Shown here one piece after another: positions 17,010-27,059 of a stretch of 64,000 nt of DNA. Numbering within the stretch: the stretch's first letter is position 1; every line of letters starts with the position of its first letter. The notes beneath the pieces were generated by a model. That model saw only the letters and a list, made by a program, of their open reading frames with translations. It made no database searches and was not told where the DNA came from. The stretch is from Glaciecola sp964621345 (GTDB taxonomy: Bacteria; Pseudomonadota; Gammaproteobacteria; Enterobacterales; Alteromonadaceae). The translations under genes and the position numbers were made by a program. The stretch spans positions 1-64,000 of the forward strand of contig CAZUON010000002.1 of the NCBI GenBank assembly GCA_964621345.1, read 5' to 3'.

Positions 17010-20000
17010 ATGACCCAAACCCAAGCAAACACAGGTTTTTATTCGATACATGCTAACCGGCTAGAGGACCTGCGTGCGCTGATAGTTAAAATTTGTAGCA
17101 CTGAGCCACTCGCTCCGCTGCAAAACGAGATGTGTTTGGTGCAGAGTAACGGAATCGCACAGTGGCTAAAGTTAGGACTTGCGCAGCCCCCCGAAAGAGG
17201 TGGTTTAGGCATTGCGGCAGGCTTCAACTTCTCTTTACCTTCTACCTTTATTTGGCGAGCTTATCGTTCGGTCTTATCTACTGACGCCGTACCCGACCAA
17301 TCTTCTCTCGACAAAGACGTGTTGGTTTGGCGCCTGTTTAGAATGTTGGGTGATATCGACGTGCTAGGCCCATCTTTAAACTCGCGTCAAGATACACCAG
17401 TCAGCGATACTGAATTAAAGAGCGTGTTTGCACCACTGTTACGCTTTTTACAGGGCGACAATCCTAAATTAAGGCGTTTTCAGCTAGCTGAGCGCATTGC
17501 GTTATTGTTTGATCAATACCAAGTGTATCGAGCTGATTGGTTGGCCGCCTGGGAGCTTGGAAAAAACGTCATTTACAAGGGTAACTTAGAACAAGCGGTT
17601 CCGAGTAATTTACTATGGCAGCCCGTACTTTGGCGGCTTTTACTAGAGGATGCGGGAGAAAGCCACGCCTCTAGCAGCCGTGCCAGTGTGCATCAGCGCT
17701 TTATGGAAAAGGCAAAGCAAATTGAGGTGCCCACGCATCCTGAGCTTTTACCCAAGCGCATTATCGTATTTGGCATTTCTGCGATGCCCCAGCAAATACT
17801 GGAAGCGCTACAAATGGTCAGTAAGTTTACTCGAGTGGTGTTTTGCGTGGCAAACCCCTGTCAGTATTACTGGGGCGATATTATCAGCGAGCGCGATGCA
17901 ATCATGGGTAATAAAAAAGCTGAAGTAAAAAGGCGGCAACGCTTGCGACAAGATCAACACAAACACCTCGTTGATTTGCCGCTTGAGGAGTTACATCAAC
18001 AAGCCAATCCACTGCTGGCGAGTTTGGGAAAGCAGGGGCGCGATTATATTCGCTTGTTGGAAGAGTTTGACGGTAGCTATGCAGAAGAGACCGCGCTTGG
18101 CCAAGAATTACAAAACCAAGTCCCCAAAATCAGCGACAGACTCAGTGTGTTCGTGCCATACGCAGGCCCAAACGGTGGTGATGATGTCAGTTTGTTATCG
18201 CAAATTCAAAACGATATTTTTGACCTAAGTCCTGTGGATGAGCTGCTTGCCAGTAAGCGCACTCTTGCACTGGGGCAGGATAGCTCGTTGGTTTTTCATG
18301 CGGTACACAGTGAGCAACGAGAGCTAGAAGTCCTGCACGATCAATTATTAGCCGCTTTCAACCAAGACCCTAGCTTAAAGCCCAGTGACATATTGGTAAT
18401 GACACCCGATATTAATAAGTACTCGCCGCATATAAACGCGGTTTTTGGATTGTTTGACCGCAGCGACAAGCGCTATATTCCTTTTGCGATTTCAGACCAA
18501 GGATTACGAGACCAAGACCCTAATGTAATTGCCTTTGAGCACCTTCTTAGCTTAGACAAGAGCCGTTTTACCTACAGTGAGCTTATCTCTTTATTGGAGC
18601 TTCCTGCCATTGCTCAACAGTTCGATATTGATGAACTCGACTTAGACATTATAAAGCGCTGGTGCCAAGGAGCGAATATACGCTGGGGCTTAGATGCTAA
18701 GCATCGAGAGGAGTTTGTGCAAAACCCCAGCTTGGCTTCATCGGAACTGCACCTAAGTACTTGGCAAGCAGGTTTACGCGCCATGTTACTCGGATATAGT
18801 ATGCCAGATGGCGGGCAGTGGGCGGGTGAACTGGCTTACTCACAAGTGGGTGGCTTAGAGGTTAAATTGATTGGTCAGCTAATCGAATTTGTCGATGCCT
18901 TAGGAAAGCTTAAGGCCATATTAGAACAAGAGCATACACCAGCGCAGTGGCAAGCTCATATACAACATCTGCTCGATACTTTTTTTGCTGAAACAGAGCT
19001 AACAACTTTGGCAATAAAAAGTGAAATTACAAAACAAAGCGAAAAGCTAGTTAAGCATATTCAGCAGGCAGGGACAGATGAGCAAGTATTGCCCATCGAT
19101 ACGGTAAAAGACCTTTTATTAGATGGTCTCGATGGGGCAAGTTTGAATCATCGCTTTTTAATGGGCAGTGTCAATTTTGCTACCTTGATGCCAATGCGCG
19201 CGATCCCTTTTAAGCGCGTATATATATTGGGGATGAATGACGGGGCCTTTCCGCGGCAAAATAAGGCCGTGGACTTTGATTTAATGGCAAACGATTATCG
19301 GCCAGGCGATCGTTCTATGCGTGAGGATGACCGTTATTTGTTCTTAGAGGCCTTACTGGCAGCAAGGGAATCGTTGTACATCAGTTGGGTTGGTCGAAGT
19401 ATTAAAGATGATAGTGAGCGCCCACCTTCGCTCTTAATTTCGCAATTAATCGATTACATAAATAAGTTCTGGCGTTTATCAAGCCCTAAAGAGACACCAT
19501 TGAGTAAAGAACAGCAGCAAACGCTTGAAGATGCTCTGGTCAGTGATAGTCTCACTAGCTTTCATCCACTTCAGCCTTTTAGCGAACACTATTTTAAACA
19601 GGTAAACGAAGAGAATGAAGCGCCTGTAGGAAAACGGCCAGAGCAAGTATTATCGCCCCCGCTCTTTACCTATGTGCGGGAATGGCGGGCGGCGCGCAAT
19701 AATGATGTAAGAGCTGACTCTAATGCAGCCACAAGCACCCGGGGCAGTCAACGCATAAGCCTAACTGAACAAGAGCAAATACTAGATCTCAATACCCTAA
19801 CGCAGTTTTTGAAAAAGCCCGTTGAGAGCTTTTTTAAGCAGTCCTTATTGGTCAATTTTGATGCGTCTGAACAGCTCAATAACGACCGCGAAACCTTTAC
19901 TCCGTCTCACCTAGAGAAGTATGGCACTGAGAGTCAGATTATCGATAAAGCAATACTCTCGGCGCAAACCCTTGAGCAAGCGTTGGGTAACATTACCAAT

Positions 20001-20828
20001 AAAGTTGAGGTGATTGCTATGTCGGGAGAACTCGGTCTAGCATCGACCATGCGGTCTCAGGAGAAAAGCTATACCCGTGATATGAAAAATTTAGCCAAGC
20101 GTTACTTTTATTATTTTGGAGGTCTTAAAGCTCAGCCAGAAAAACGTATAGAGCTTGATTATTCTTATATAGCCCAGGGTGAGGATGGAAAAAAACTTAT
20201 TTTAGAGGGTATTGTGGGTAATTTTGCGCAAACTCAAGGCGGGGAGTCTGTAAGGTTACTAATTAGTAAGTCTAAAACTAAAGGCACCAAAAAAAGAGAT
20301 AAAATGCGCTTTGATAACTTGCTAGGACCGTGGTTAGAGCATCTAGCATGTCATGCTAAAGGAGAGTCATTTACTACACGGGTGCTGGCCAAAGAAGCCG
20401 ACGTTTCATTTGTGTTTTACGCTATTGAGCCGCAAACAGCGAAAGCCTATTTAGATGATATTTTAAGTATTTGGGTAGAAGGAATGCAGCGCCCATTGCC
20501 ACTTGAGAGTCGGGCGGGCTTTGCATGGGTCGACTATGTGCACGCTGAAAAGCTTGCACGTGCCGAGCAGCATAGCTCTGAAAAATTAGGGTCTGAACAA
20601 CAAGAACATGAGTTGGCAAAACGGAAACAAGTGAAAGAACAAATATCAAAGCAGTTTGAAGATGGCTTAGCTTTTGATGAGGGATACTACCGACGTGCTT
20701 TTGGCAAGCATATCGATTTTATTGCCAGTGAGAACACCAGTGATAAGAAGTGCCAAGACTTTGAACAATTAAGCGAAAGGCTCTATTTGCCCTTAGTGCA
20801 TGCGCTTGAGGAGCAAATTCATGAGTAA
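17010..20828 (+). CDS. recC: exodeoxyribonuclease V subunit gamma RecC
   Basis: RecC is the Chi-recognising scaffold subunit of the RecBCD helicase-nuclease, which processes double-strand DNA ends for RecA-dependent repair. The 1272-aa protein starts FYSIHANRLEDL and contains PLAPLQNEMCLVQSNGIAQWLKL, the conserved N-terminal motif of RecC. The central IPFKRVYILGMNDGAFPRQ and DDRYLFLEALLAAR belong to its inactive helicase-like domain, and the C-terminal third to the inactive nuclease-like domain. It is somewhat longer than the E. coli protein (1122 aa). It overlaps recB by 8 bases; unlike E. coli there is no ptrA between recC and recB. Confidence 0.96.
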   Translation: MTQTQANTGFYSIHANRLEDLRALIVKICSTEPLAPLQNEMCLVQSNGIAQWLKLGLAQPPERGGLGIAAGFNFSLPSTFIWRAYRSVLSTDAVPDQSSLDKDVLVWRLFRMLGDIDVLGPSLNSRQDTPVSDTELKSVFAPLLRFLQGDNPKLRRFQLAERIALLFDQYQVYRADWLAAWELGKNVIYKGNLEQAVPSNLLWQPVLWRLLLEDAGESHASSSRASVHQRFMEKAKQIEVPTHPELLPKRIIVFGISAMPQQILEALQMVSKFTRVVFCVANPCQYYWGDIISERDAIMGNKKAEVKRRQRLRQDQHKHLVDLPLEELHQQANPLLASLGKQGRDYIRLLEEFDGSYAEETALGQELQNQVPKISDRLSVFVPYAGPNGGDDVSLLSQIQNDIFDLSPVDELLASKRTLALGQDSSLVFHAVHSEQRELEVLHDQLLAAFNQDPSLKPSDILVMTPDINKYSPHINAVFGLFDRSDKRYIPFAISDQGLRDQDPNVIAFEHLLSLDKSRFTYSELISLLELPAIAQQFDIDELDLDIIKRWCQGANIRWGLDAKHREEFVQNPSLASSELHLSTWQAGLRAMLLGYSMPDGGQWAGELAYSQVGGLEVKLIGQLIEFVDALGKLKAILEQEHTPAQWQAHIQHLLDTFFAETELTTLAIKSEITKQSEKLVKHIQQAGTDEQVLPIDTVKDLLLDGLDGASLNHRFLMGSVNFATLMPMRAIPFKRVYILGMNDGAFPRQNKAVDFDLMANDYRPGDRSMREDDRYLFLEALLAARESLYISWVGRSIKDDSERPPSLLISQLIDYINKFWRLSSPKETPLSKEQQQTLEDALVSDSLTSFHPLQPFSEHYFKQVNEENEAPVGKRPEQVLSPPLFTYVREWRAARNNDVRADSNAATSTRGSQRISLTEQEQILDLNTLTQFLKKPVESFFKQSLLVNFDASEQLNNDRETFTPSHLEKYGTESQIIDKAILSAQTLEQALGNITNKVEVIAMSGELGLASTMRSQEKSYTRDMKNLAKRYFYYFGGLKAQPEKRIELDYSYIAQGEDGKKLILEGIVGNFAQTQGGESVRLLISKSKTKGTKKRDKMRFDNLLGPWLEHLACHAKGESFTTRVLAKEADVSFVFYAIEPQTAKAYLDDILSIWVEGMQRPLPLESRAGFAWVDYVHAEKLARAEQHSSEKLGSEQQEHELAKRKQVKEQISKQFEDGLAFDEGYYRRAFGKHIDFIASENTSDKKCQDFEQLSERLYLPLVHALEEQIHE

Positions 20829-23800
20829 TCAACACGCAGTTACTGATGCTGGGCGCATCACAAAGGCCAAAACGCTCGACCCTTTAAACTTTAAGCTACA
20901 TCAACACGCACTGATTGAAGCTAGCGCGGGTACCGGAAAAACCTTTACCATCGCGTTTTTATATGTGCGTTTGGTGTTAGGGCATGGCCAACCTCAAGGC
21001 TCTTTACTGGCAGAAGGGTTATTGCCTCGAGATATTCTAGTGGTCACCTTTACCGAAGCGGCGACCAAAGAGCTCATCGAACGTATACGCGCTAACTTAT
21101 CGTTAGCCGCCGAGGTTTTTTCCCCTGAACCGCGCATTCGCCAGCATCAAGATATTACTTTGCTAAGCCAACTAAAAAATAGCTACCCACAATCTGAACA
21201 TGCACCATGCCGCAAAAAACTGTTAGATGCGCTTGAACTGATGGACGATGCCGCGATTTCAACCATTCATGCATGGTGCAACCGCATGCTCAGTGAGCAC
21301 GCCTTCGATAGTGGCAGTTTGTTTGAGCTAAGCTTGGAAAGCGATAAAAAGCCGATTATTCAAATGGCCTGTGAAGATTACTGGCGCCGCCATATTTACC
21401 CACTCAGTTTGTCACAGCTTGATTTATTGCACAAAATAGTCAAATCACCCAACGACTTACAGCAAAAAATAAGCGCAAGCTTGAGTAGTGCTGGATGTTT
21501 TCAAGCACCTGCCGCACTATTTGAGTTAAGCACCGAAATTGAAAATGTACAACGATATTTGCAGGCGCAAAACTTCGAAGTGCTTATTCAAGAGGCCCAT
21601 GCAGCGGTTCAAACCCTGGCGGCAAATAAGCTAAACCCGATAAAAAAAGCCCTAGAAGATCTAAGTGAATGGTCTGCAAAAAGCGGTGCTAGCGCGTACC
21701 CTTCTAAAATTAGCTCATTAAAAGGCTACGAGTATTTATCAAAAGCGGGCTTTACTGCGTTGATTGAAGGGCAGCATACTATTGGGCTTTGTGATGTAAT
21801 CGACAAACTTGTTTATTTAAAAGCAATTACAAAAAAAGATACGATTAAATCGCGTCGAGTAGAGATGTTAACACACGCTAGCGTGCACATCGCCCAGCAA
21901 GTAGCAAAAGAACAAGACCTTGTGGCACAACTTGGTTTTGATGAATTGTTAGTGAAGCTTAATCAGGCATTAGCCAGTGGTGATAGTGGCGGTGACAAAG
22001 CCGATGATAACGCCAATGAGAATGGCGAAAATATAAACCGTGCACTCGCCCAAACCATTGTTAAGCAATTTCCGGTGGCACTTATTGATGAATTTCAAGA
22101 TACCGATCCGGTGCAATTTGGTATTTTTGAGAAGGTCTATTTTCAGGCCTCTCAAGGACCTCAAACATCACAGACAAACGAGCCTAACGCAAATCAAGAT
22201 ACTACAACAGCTAGCCTAATTATGATTGGTGACCCCAAGCAAGCTATCTATAGCTTTAGGGGCGGTGATATTTATACTTATTTATATGCCAGCAGTAAGG
22301 TCGAACAACAAAAATATACCTTAGCGACTAATTATCGGTCTACCGAAAATATGGTGAATGCGGTAAATCATTTATTCAGCCGCGCAGAAAATTTACCAAC
22401 AAAGGCTTTTCAATTTATCAAAGAAAAGCTCGGTGAAACTGATGCACAAAGCCTTATACCGTTTAATTCCGTTGAAGCAAATGGTTTAAAAGATAAGTTA
22501 GTGCTTACAAATTTAGGTCAAGAAGGGCTTAACTTTTGGCAAAGTTCAGCGCGTATTCAAGCGGATGCTAGCAGTTCAAGTGAGGAAAAAGAGGCAGACA
22601 GCGACGCGGATAACAAGCAGCAAAGCGCTGCACAACACAGAGCGGTTTTAGCTGCAGGCTGCGCTGAGCAGATAGCACAAATACTGGATGCATCGCAAAA
22701 ACAGCGCGCCTATTTTGAACATAGCAAAAGTGCTGAAAAACGGCCAATATTACCCAGTGATATTGCTATATTGGTAAATAAAAAAGCGGAGGCTGATGAA
22801 ATCAAATCGGCCTTGTTGGCAAAAAATCTAAACTCGGTGTATTTGTCTACCCGCGGAAGTGTGTTAAGTGCGCCAGAGGCAAAGGATATTTTGTTATGGT
22901 TAAAAGCCTGCGCCGAGCCAATGCATGTTGCTTCACTTCGTAATGCATTAGCTACTTACACCTTAGGTCGCTCACTTCAAGATATACACAAAGCTATCAG
23001 CGATGAATCGTATTTAGATGAACTTATTACGCAGTTTCAAGGCTATCATTCACTGTGGCAACATCAGGGTGTGCTGCCCATGATCAGGCGCTTAATGCTC
23101 GACTACGGTGTGCAGAGTCAACTACTTGAACAACTCAATGGTGAGCGCGTGATCACCGATATTCTGCATATTGGCGAGCTCTTGCAACAGGCTAGTGCCA
23201 AAATTGATGGGATGACTAATCTTGTTTCTTACTATGAGGCTTTATTAAGCGACGAAAACAAAGAAGAAAATGAGTTTATGATGCCCCGTCTTGAAAGCGA
23301 TGAAGACTTAATTAAAGTGGTCACGGTGCATAAATCTAAGGGCTTGCAGTACCCTCTGGTGTTTTTACCCTTTGCTACGCAAAAAGCCGATATCATGCGC
23401 GGGACCCAGTTTTTATCTATTCATGATGAACATGGCGAGACACAAGTTTCATTTGATGTTGATAAGGTCAAAGCACAAAAATTAATCGAACTCAAAAAAG
23501 AAGAAATAAGAAAGTTGTATGTAGCGCTTACCCGCGCAAAATACGCCACTTGGGTAGGAGCGGCAGATGTAAAAGATTGGCATGAAAGCGGCCTTGCCTA
23601 CATACTTGGCGTGACTGATAAAGACGCAAATATTGGCAATGCGCTGGCCCAGTTGGCAAAGGATAATACCCATTGTATTGATATCAGTGATTTACCCGAG
23701 AGTAGCGATATTTGTTATATATCGCCGCCGCAAGCGACCTTAGGACCCGCTAAGCAAGCGCAAGTGTCGATTAAACAGTCGTGGCGAGCATACAGTTATT

Positions 23801-24831
23801 CTAGTATTGATTACATGTCGCATGGCGTATTGCAGGCGAGCACGCCTCAAACACAAAGCGAGAACAATATTGATGAAAAAGTATTTGCGCAGTTAAGCGA
23901 AAACCAAGACGATACAAACAGTAGTCCAGATAGCAGAGTACAAAGCCTTGCACAAAGCCATACTGAAACTGAGTCTGCCTCCAGTGAAAAAGCGGTCATC
24001 GAAAACACGATTCATAGTTTTTACCGCGGCGCGAAACCCGGTACCTTTTTGCATGATATTTTGGAGTGGGCAGGTAAAACAGGCTTTGCTCAAGTATTTG
24101 CAGAGCCTGAGTTACTCAATGAGCATGTAAAAGCCCAATGCGAACGGGCAGGTTGGGCAGAATATGCTGATGTTATTTTTCATTGGCTATATGATGTTGT
24201 TGCTCGTCCTTTTCCGCTTGCTCATGCCATGCAAGGCAATGACGGTATTGGTGCTGCGCTTGCTGATTTGAGTTTAGCGATCCCCGAAATGGAGTTTTGG
24301 TTTAGCACAGAGCATGCTCGGTTGGCAGATATTGACCAAGCGGTGATTAGTGCAACCTTTGAGGGGGCACCTCGCCCACATGCAAAGCCTGAGAATATGT
24401 CGGGCATATTTAAAGGCTACATCGATTTAACCTTCGAGTATGACGGCAAGTACTACGTGCTGGATTATAAATCCAATTATTTGGGTGAAACAGACGATGC
24501 CTACACCAGCGAAAACATTGAAGCGGCGATTTTGCATCATCGTTACGATTTACAGTTTGTTATTTACTTAGTCGCACTTCATCGCTTACTGAAACATCGA
24601 ATCCTCGACTATGACTACGATACTCATGTAGGCGGGTGTGTGTACTACTTCTTAAGAGGACTTAATTCAGAAACACAAGGGGTGTTTACCACAAAACCAC
24701 CGCGAGTGCTGATTGAGCAAGTCGATGCATTATTTAAAGGGCAAGCTCTAAGTACAAACGAGGTAGCTACACGAGCTATAACTACAAAAGCGATAGGCGA
24801 AAGTGAACATCCAGAGGGAGAAGTTAGATGA
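20821..24831 (+). CDS. recB: exodeoxyribonuclease V subunit beta RecB
   Basis: RecB is the 3'-5' SF1A helicase and sole nuclease of RecBCD. I start at 20821, where GAGGAG lies 8 bases ahead and the ATG overlaps the recC stop; an in-frame ATG 21 bases upstream has no such site. This gives 1336 aa (E. coli 1180). Motifs: Walker A ASAGTGKT (about 34-41), DEFQDTDPVQ, VVTVHKSKGLQYP, YVALTRAKYA. Nuclease residues are all present: H1078 (GTFLHDI), D1202 (GYIDL), D1215 and K1217 (VLDYKSN), with the same spacing as E. coli D1067, D1080, K1082. Extra length comes from Ser/Glu/Asp-rich inserts (SSSSEEKEADSDAD and around residue 1030) that look disordered. Confidence 0.96.
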   Translation: MSNQHAVTDAGRITKAKTLDPLNFKLHQHALIEASAGTGKTFTIAFLYVRLVLGHGQPQGSLLAEGLLPRDILVVTFTEAATKELIERIRANLSLAAEVFSPEPRIRQHQDITLLSQLKNSYPQSEHAPCRKKLLDALELMDDAAISTIHAWCNRMLSEHAFDSGSLFELSLESDKKPIIQMACEDYWRRHIYPLSLSQLDLLHKIVKSPNDLQQKISASLSSAGCFQAPAALFELSTEIENVQRYLQAQNFEVLIQEAHAAVQTLAANKLNPIKKALEDLSEWSAKSGASAYPSKISSLKGYEYLSKAGFTALIEGQHTIGLCDVIDKLVYLKAITKKDTIKSRRVEMLTHASVHIAQQVAKEQDLVAQLGFDELLVKLNQALASGDSGGDKADDNANENGENINRALAQTIVKQFPVALIDEFQDTDPVQFGIFEKVYFQASQGPQTSQTNEPNANQDTTTASLIMIGDPKQAIYSFRGGDIYTYLYASSKVEQQKYTLATNYRSTENMVNAVNHLFSRAENLPTKAFQFIKEKLGETDAQSLIPFNSVEANGLKDKLVLTNLGQEGLNFWQSSARIQADASSSSEEKEADSDADNKQQSAAQHRAVLAAGCAEQIAQILDASQKQRAYFEHSKSAEKRPILPSDIAILVNKKAEADEIKSALLAKNLNSVYLSTRGSVLSAPEAKDILLWLKACAEPMHVASLRNALATYTLGRSLQDIHKAISDESYLDELITQFQGYHSLWQHQGVLPMIRRLMLDYGVQSQLLEQLNGERVITDILHIGELLQQASAKIDGMTNLVSYYEALLSDENKEENEFMMPRLESDEDLIKVVTVHKSKGLQYPLVFLPFATQKADIMRGTQFLSIHDEHGETQVSFDVDKVKAQKLIELKKEEIRKLYVALTRAKYATWVGAADVKDWHESGLAYILGVTDKDANIGNALAQLAKDNTHCIDISDLPESSDICYISPPQATLGPAKQAQVSIKQSWRAYSYSSIDYMSHGVLQASTPQTQSENNIDEKVFAQLSENQDDTNSSPDSRVQSLAQSHTETESASSEKAVIENTIHSFYRGAKPGTFLHDILEWAGKTGFAQVFAEPELLNEHVKAQCERAGWAEYADVIFHWLYDVVARPFPLAHAMQGNDGIGAALADLSLAIPEMEFWFSTEHARLADIDQAVISATFEGAPRPHAKPENMSGIFKGYIDLTFEYDGKYYVLDYKSNYLGETDDAYTSENIEAAILHHRYDLQFVIYLVALHRLLKHRILDYDYDTHVGGCVYYFLRGLNSETQGVFTTKPPRVLIEQVDALFKGQALSTNEVATRAITTKAIGESEHPEGEVR

Positions 24832-27059
24832 TACAAAGTGATTTGCCTCTAGATAATTCACCTGTAAATGGCTCAGCTTTAAGCGATGAGCTTTTAAACG
24901 ACACCCAAAACACCCTAATGTTACTCAAACAATGGCGCGAAATTGACAGTCTGCGCCCATTAGATTTAGCCTTTGCTAAGCATTTATGTGAAATGGGCGA
25001 GGCAAGCGGTCAGCGCATATCACCAAACACTTTGCTTTTTGCTGCAATCAGCTCACTGTATTTAAGCGACGGTCACGTTTGCTTGGATATCAAAAAAGTA
25101 TTTGATGCGCCAGAACGTTTTATTAAGCACGCGCCAGAGCATCGACATAAGACCTTGAGTCTTACCCAAGTACTCAACAAGCTGTCTTGGCAAGAATGTG
25201 TAAGCAAGCTCGAAACTTGCCCGGCAGTGCAGTACACAAACGAGGCCCATGCAAAAGACTTAACCGAAAAAACACAACAAGCACCACTAGCACTCAAAGG
25301 TTCCCGTTTATATTTGTCTCGTTTTTATCAGTATGAACAATGTATCGCCGAAGGGATTTACGCGCGCTTACCGGTATTGCCCAGCATGCAAAGTCTTGAT
25401 AGCGAGAGTAACGCAGTACTAAAACATACCATAGCTACTTTGTTTGAGGGGCAAGTGCGCAGTCACGCTGCATCACAAATACAAGCCTGTGCTTTAGCTG
25501 CGCGTAGTCAATTTAGCATTATTACCGGCGGCCCAGGCACCGGTAAAACGACAACGGTAGTAAAACTTTTAGCCGCGCTACAGGCTATAGCGGCAAGTCA
25601 AAACGCTGGAGAAAAACTCAAAATAGCTTTAGCAGCGCCTACTGGTAAAGCCGCGGCTAGGCTTAATCAATCTATTACCGGTGCGGTATCCCAGTTACCT
25701 TTGAGCAAGCTGGCGGGAGAGCTTACCCAGAAAGATATTCCGCAAAAAGTCAGCACCTTACATCGCTTGTTAGGCAGTCGTGGCTCTACTCGCGAGTTCA
25801 AATATAACGCACAAAACCCTTTACCTATCGATATGCTGGTTATCGACGAAGCCTCTATGGTAGATGTAGGTTTGATGGCCGCGGTTATAAAAGCCTTGCG
25901 CAACGATGCGCGATTAATATTGCTTGGAGATAAAGACCAATTAGCCTCGGTAGATGCGGGAGCGGTGCTAGGGCAACTTGCACAGTTTGCACATGAAAAC
26001 CGGTATAGCCAAAGTACGCGTGAGTATTTACAAGTAATTACCGGCATCGATACGCCAGAGCAAGCAATATCTGACAATACGCATTCGGAACACAGCGATG
26101 CGTTAGCGCAAAATCTTGCCATGCTCAATCATAGCTTTCGTTTTGATGCCCATAGCGGCATTGGGCAACTTGCAAAAATGGTTAATACTGCAGAGCGCAA
26201 TAATTTACACAAAACAAATACCTTGCTCACTCAATTACAAGATAGCAAGTTAAACGATTCGATCTGGTTAATACACGATATTGCGAATAAAGAAGCCGAA
26301 ATTGACACCCAAGCTTCCATATTTAAAGAGCTTGTGGCAAGTGGTAGTCCTAATCGTTTTCTCAATAATGGGCAGGGCCGTTTGCAAGGAGATAAGCCCA
26401 TTGAGGCCCCGAAAGGGTATCAAGATTACTTGCAATTATTAGCACAAGCCAAGCATGCACTCAATGAGCAAAGCGCAGAACAAGACTGGAATAGCTTAGC
26501 CAGCAATGTGCTCGCCAGTTTTGAGCGTTTCCAGGTACTTTGCGCTATGCGCAGCGGACCATATGGCGTTGAAGCGCTCAACGAACTTATGCAAAACGCC
26601 CTTATTCCCCAAGCCGTATTGGCAGAGCAGGGAAGCTTTTATCATGGCAGGCCGGTGCTGGTAACGCGTAATGATTACAACTTAGGGCTGACCAATGGCG
26701 ATATTGGTATGGTGATTTGGCGCTGGGTAAAAGACGCAAAAGGCGAGCCGTATTATGCTGCTCGTGTCGCCTTTGCCAGTGAACAAGTTGATGGCGACAT
26801 ACGCTGGTTTTCTCCAGCACGATTGCAAGCAATTGATACCGTATTTGCCATGACAGTGCACAAATCCCAAGGGTCGGAATTTGAACACACCTGTATTGTA
26901 TTGCCCGAACGCATTAATCCGGTGGTGACTAAAGAGTTACTTTATACCGCCATCACTCGAGCCAAATATTGGTTGAGCATTGTATCGCCCAACCCAAATA
27001 TATTAGTCGACGCGATGAACAACCCAATTAGCAGAGAATCGGGCCTCACGCTTAAATAG
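24828..27059 (+). CDS. recD: exodeoxyribonuclease V subunit alpha RecD
   Basis: RecD is the 5'-3' SF1B helicase of RecBCD. The gene overlaps recB by 4 bases (ATGA). The 743-aa protein has Walker A GGPGTGKTTTVV (K240), motif II VIDEASMVD, LLGDKDQLASVDAG (motif III), NHSFRFD and the C-terminal TVHKSQGSEFEH and YTAITRAK. It is longer than E. coli RecD (608 aa), with extra sequence around residues 400-520 that includes the variable segment after QLAQFAHENRY. Its last 8 bases overlap the convergent fadH gene. Confidence 0.95.
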   Translation: MIQSDLPLDNSPVNGSALSDELLNDTQNTLMLLKQWREIDSLRPLDLAFAKHLCEMGEASGQRISPNTLLFAAISSLYLSDGHVCLDIKKVFDAPERFIKHAPEHRHKTLSLTQVLNKLSWQECVSKLETCPAVQYTNEAHAKDLTEKTQQAPLALKGSRLYLSRFYQYEQCIAEGIYARLPVLPSMQSLDSESNAVLKHTIATLFEGQVRSHAASQIQACALAARSQFSIITGGPGTGKTTTVVKLLAALQAIAASQNAGEKLKIALAAPTGKAAARLNQSITGAVSQLPLSKLAGELTQKDIPQKVSTLHRLLGSRGSTREFKYNAQNPLPIDMLVIDEASMVDVGLMAAVIKALRNDARLILLGDKDQLASVDAGAVLGQLAQFAHENRYSQSTREYLQVITGIDTPEQAISDNTHSEHSDALAQNLAMLNHSFRFDAHSGIGQLAKMVNTAERNNLHKTNTLLTQLQDSKLNDSIWLIHDIANKEAEIDTQASIFKELVASGSPNRFLNNGQGRLQGDKPIEAPKGYQDYLQLLAQAKHALNEQSAEQDWNSLASNVLASFERFQVLCAMRSGPYGVEALNELMQNALIPQAVLAEQGSFYHGRPVLVTRNDYNLGLTNGDIGMVIWRWVKDAKGEPYYAARVAFASEQVDGDIRWFSPARLQAIDTVFAMTVHKSQGSEFEHTCIVLPERINPVVTKELLYTAITRAKYWLSIVSPNPNILVDAMNNPISRESGLTLK

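Noticed and set aside
20800..20820. Earlier ATG for recB
   Set aside because: It lies inside recC without a ribosome-binding site; GAGGAG precedes the ATG at 20821.
25667..26128. Minus-strand ORF of 153 codons within recD
   Set aside because: Antisense shadow of the recD helicase motifs.
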